Source: an uncultured Lachnospiraceae bacterium (GTDB taxonomy: Bacteria; Bacillota; Clostridia; Lachnospirales; Lachnospiraceae). Taken from it: DNA of 63,534 bases. Made by a program: the position numbers and the translations under genes. Below are positions 62,041 to 63,534 of this stretch, in pieces. The DNA is taken from positions 1 through 63,534 of the forward strand of contig CANQRU010000017.1 in assembly GCA_947626395.1 (NCBI GenBank), in the 5' to 3' direction. Under the pieces are notes generated by a model. That model had not been told where the DNA came from and searched no databases. It saw only the letters and a list, made by a program, of their open reading frames with translations. Numbering within the stretch: the first letter of the stretch is position 1; every line of letters begins with the position of its first letter.

Positions 62041-62241
62041 TTAGAACTGTCCGCTCAGCCAGTCGTCAAATGATTTCCTTGGTACCCTGAACAATTTACC
62101 AATCTTTATTACACGAAACGGACCATTATTCTTATACACTTCATCCAGAAATGTATACACCTTGCTCTTGCCTATTCCCAGTAGTCTCTGGATATCCTCT
62201 GCATCATAGACTTTCTTTTCTACTTCAGATACATCCGGCAT
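62041..62241 (-). CDS. Small HTH protein, probable excisionase/regulator
   Basis: 66 aa with a MerR/AlpA-type winged helix-turn-helix: YDAEDIQRLLGIGKSKVYTF and VIKIGKLFRVPRKSFDDWLS. The ATG at 62241 follows GGGGAAG; a GTG at 62268 is in frame. Immediately precedes the two recombinases, as an excisionase or a directionality factor would. Confidence 0.85.
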   Translation of the reverse strand: MPDVSEVEKKVYDAEDIQRLLGIGKSKVYTFLDEVYKNNGPFRVIKIGKLFRVPRKSFDDWLSGQF

Positions 62242-62274
62242 ATTATCTTCCCCCACTTTTGAAAACACACCAGT

Positions 62275-62300
62275 ATAAGATCGAATCTCTCAAATCTTAT
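62275..62300. promoter_or_regulatory. Inverted repeat upstream of the HTH-recombinase operon
   Basis: ATAAGAT (62275-62281) and ATCTTAT (62294-62300) with a 12-bp spacer, overlapping a TATACT-like -10 on the minus strand; a likely binding site for the HTH protein. Confidence 0.5.
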
Positions 62301-62311
62301 GGTGTTTGAAA

Positions 62312-62364
62312 GGGCGGGAATATTTCCCCTCCATAATAACTATAACAAATTGCCATTCCCGCCC
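62312..62364 (-). terminator. Hairpin between the unknown element and the HTH gene
   Basis: GGGCGGGAAT (62312-62321) and ATTCCCGCCC (62355-62364) pair perfectly; on the minus strand the stem is followed by TTTC. It overlaps the end of the open frame 62340-62657. Confidence 0.6.
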
Positions 62365-62657
62365 GCCATATGCATTTTAAAGTTTTTTCTCCAAAGCCAG
62401 GTTACATTTACTGCCCTGCCCGTCTGCAAAACGGCACGAACAGGCCGGAATCCCCCGATTCCAGCCAGTTCCCCCTCGTTTGGTGAGCGGCACCCATATA
62501 TGTCTCCCACAGATTCTGTCTTCGCACAGTCCACGCGGCCGTCGTGAACCATCAGACCTATGCCTGGTCTATTTGAGGTGGACAGTAGCCGCGGCATCAC
62601 TGCCATCGCGTATCCCCCGCATGCTCGGAACCTGCTTCGTTGCAGAGCAGTTCTCAT
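62340..62657 (-). CDS. Unknown conserved-looking frame or structured RNA in the element
   Basis: 105-codon open frame: GYAMAVMPRLLSTSNRPGIG, LMVHDGRVDCAKTESVGDIY, then SPNEGELAGIGGFRPVRAVL. The DNA is G+C-rich within an AT-rich element. From memory, very similar sequences recur in mobile elements of gut Firmicutes, but I cannot tell whether the peptide or an RNA is the conserved entity. No good ribosome binding site is seen. Weak confidence as a protein gene. Confidence 0.4.
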   Translation of the reverse strand: MRTALQRSRFRACGGYAMAVMPRLLSTSNRPGIGLMVHDGRVDCAKTESVGDIYGCRSPNEGELAGIGGFRPVRAVLQTGRAVNVTWLWRKNFKMHMAGGNGNLL

Positions 62658-62790
62658 ATTCTGCTTTCAATGTGCAACGGGAAATTTCCCTTTCAATATA
62701 TAAATAGGAACGATGTGGAACTTTTTGAAAAAAGTAAACGACAAATCAGAATTATTTTGCAACTTTTTCACCAATCGCATATTCAGAAAT

Positions 62791-62831
62791 AAAAAAGGGA
62801 TCGGGGAAGCATCATCAGCCTCCCCAGTCCC
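62791..62831 (-). terminator. Terminator of the DUF4313-like operon
   Basis: On the minus strand GGGACTGGGGAGGC pairs with GCTTCCCCGATCCC (two short internal mismatches), followed by TTTTTTATTT. Confidence 0.8.
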
Positions 62832-62866
62832 CATAAAGATACATCTACACAGAATTAAAACTGACA

Positions 62867-63238
62867 TTATACCTTTCCACTCTTTTTCAACCCCGCCAAA
62901 TATACCGCATACCCGGCAGGATCGGCCTTCCTAAGCATGGAAGCAGGAAAACGGTATACCGGATATATTCCCTTCTCATCGGCAAGATAACCCAAGGCGG
63001 GCTCTGCAAGATTATTGTCAATAAGCCATTTTGTAATCTCCCAGCCATGGCGATTGGTATCAATATAAGCATGGTTCTTTATTCTTTTTCCTGGGAAGCT
63101 TATTGTCAATAATTCCGTCCGTACATTTTCTCCATCATCAAATGAAAGCCTGATAGACAAATTGTCTTCTGAGTCGGGAATAATTTTTAATGCTACATGA
63201 AACAGGCGGCCGTCCTTTACCATCTCAAACATTTTCAT
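62867..63238 (-). CDS. Mobile-element protein, DUF4313-like
   Basis: 123 aa. GRLFHVALKIIPDSEDNLSI at the N terminus and YPVYRFPASMLRKADPAGYA near the end resemble the DUF4313 proteins of clostridial conjugative elements; the match is by memory. AAGGAG lies before the ATG, which overlaps the stop codon of the upstream gene by one base (TGATG). Confidence 0.6.
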   Translation of the reverse strand: MKMFEMVKDGRLFHVALKIIPDSEDNLSIRLSFDDGENVRTELLTISFPGKRIKNHAYIDTNRHGWEITKWLIDNNLAEPALGYLADEKGIYPVYRFPASMLRKADPAGYAVYLAGLKKSGKV

Positions 63239-63534
63239 CAAAAAATCTCCTTCGTATCCGGGTGGGTGCTTAATCCCGCGACTATCAGTTGTATAGCTAA
63301 CTGGAAGCCATGTTCAAACATTCGCACGGTTTCCTGCTCAGTAAATTTACTGATTACTTCCTGACACCTTAAACATAAACTCCACTGCTCTGGCGTCAGC
63401 TTCTCTTCCAGTTCTTTCTGAAGTGGCAGCAGTTCCTTAATATACTGATCCGAATATCCTCTTTCGGAGCTGGCTCCAATCTCCACATTTCCGTAATAAA
63501 GCTCTGTGAGGAAATCTGACTGTACCTCCGGCAC
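63238..63534 (-). CDS. Mobile-element protein, DUF6809-like (5' end possibly outside)
   Basis: 98 codons visible. VQSDFLTELYYGNVEIGASS near the start, VRMFEHGFQLAIQLIVAGL near the end, which resemble the DUF6809 group found in clostridial mobile elements (from memory). A GGAGG lies inside the first codons, so the true start could be within or beyond the window edge. Coupled to the next gene by TGATG. Confidence 0.55.
   Translation of the reverse strand: MPEVQSDFLTELYYGNVEIGASSERGYSDQYIKELLPLQKELEEKLTPEQWSLCLRCQEVISKFTEQETVRMFEHGFQLAIQLIVAGLSTHPDTKEIF

Overview
The window is a chromosomal segment of a G+C-rich Firmicute, most likely a member of the Lachnospiraceae (class Clostridia). I infer this from gene order typical of Firmicutes (ireB-ruvX-DUF1292-fur; hrcA-grpE-dnaK-dnaJ under a CIRCE operator; an mltG-like gene, trmR and a U32 tRNA hydroxylase in the order of Bacillus subtilis yrrL-yrrM-yrrN/O; thiI next to a cysteine desulfurase), from strong AGGAGG ribosome binding sites and sigma-A promoters, and from Lachnospiraceae-style proteins (M16C peptidase, DUF5688, 3D-domain proteins). 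No species can be named from the sequence alone. Most genes lie on the minus strand.

Layout. 1-2843: the 3' part of a purine operon (purC-purF-purB, purB cut by the window edge), with a branched, heavily base-paired element between purF and purB. 2856-4437: a complete IS4-family insertion sequence with 15-bp inverted ends and a 7-bp target duplication, sitting just upstream of the purC promoter. 4440-4660: a probable type I toxin-antitoxin locus (25-aa membrane peptide and convergent antisense RNA). 4780-9885: an accessory cassette of a small membrane protein, a secreted wall-binding protein, a transmembrane Ser/Thr kinase and an HTH regulator. 10097-11056: an Rpn-family nuclease. 11154-26682: a housekeeping block (glyS, recO, era, M16C peptidase, ydcF-like, U32/trmR/mltG-like, rnj, fur, DUF1292, ruvX, ireB, mtaB). 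26856-33801: an HPr-like protein without the active-site His, then thiI, cysteine desulfurase, rsmE, prmA and an AAA ATPase. 34461-40540: proC and the heat-shock operon. 40599-44868: two tandem 3D-domain secreted proteins, a GNAT-patatin fusion and a small membrane protein. 45106-53158: aldo-keto reductase, kdgK-eda, metA, ligA, a pseudouridine synthase, queA. 53295-59136: membrane protein, tRNA-Arg(CCG), DUF5688, nagZ, uvrB. From about 59140 to the right edge the DNA turns AT-rich and carries two coupled tyrosine recombinases, a small HTH protein and two mobile-element proteins: the end of an integrated element abutting uvrB.

The most unusual non-coding signal is a dispersed family of about 41-bp stem-loop repeats (seven copies at four loci) with one fixed architecture: AATA/AATG head, 8-nt arm, 13-nt nearly constant loop (GCGTCACTGGCGC), complementary 8-nt arm, CATGGAAA tail. 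The arms differ from copy to copy but mostly stay complementary. One copy supplies the stop codon of mtaB. Other unexplained repeats are six 13-bp tandem units downstream of thiI, a tandem repeat of about 61 bp between dnaK and grpE, and peptide repeats expanded inside MtaB and NagZ.
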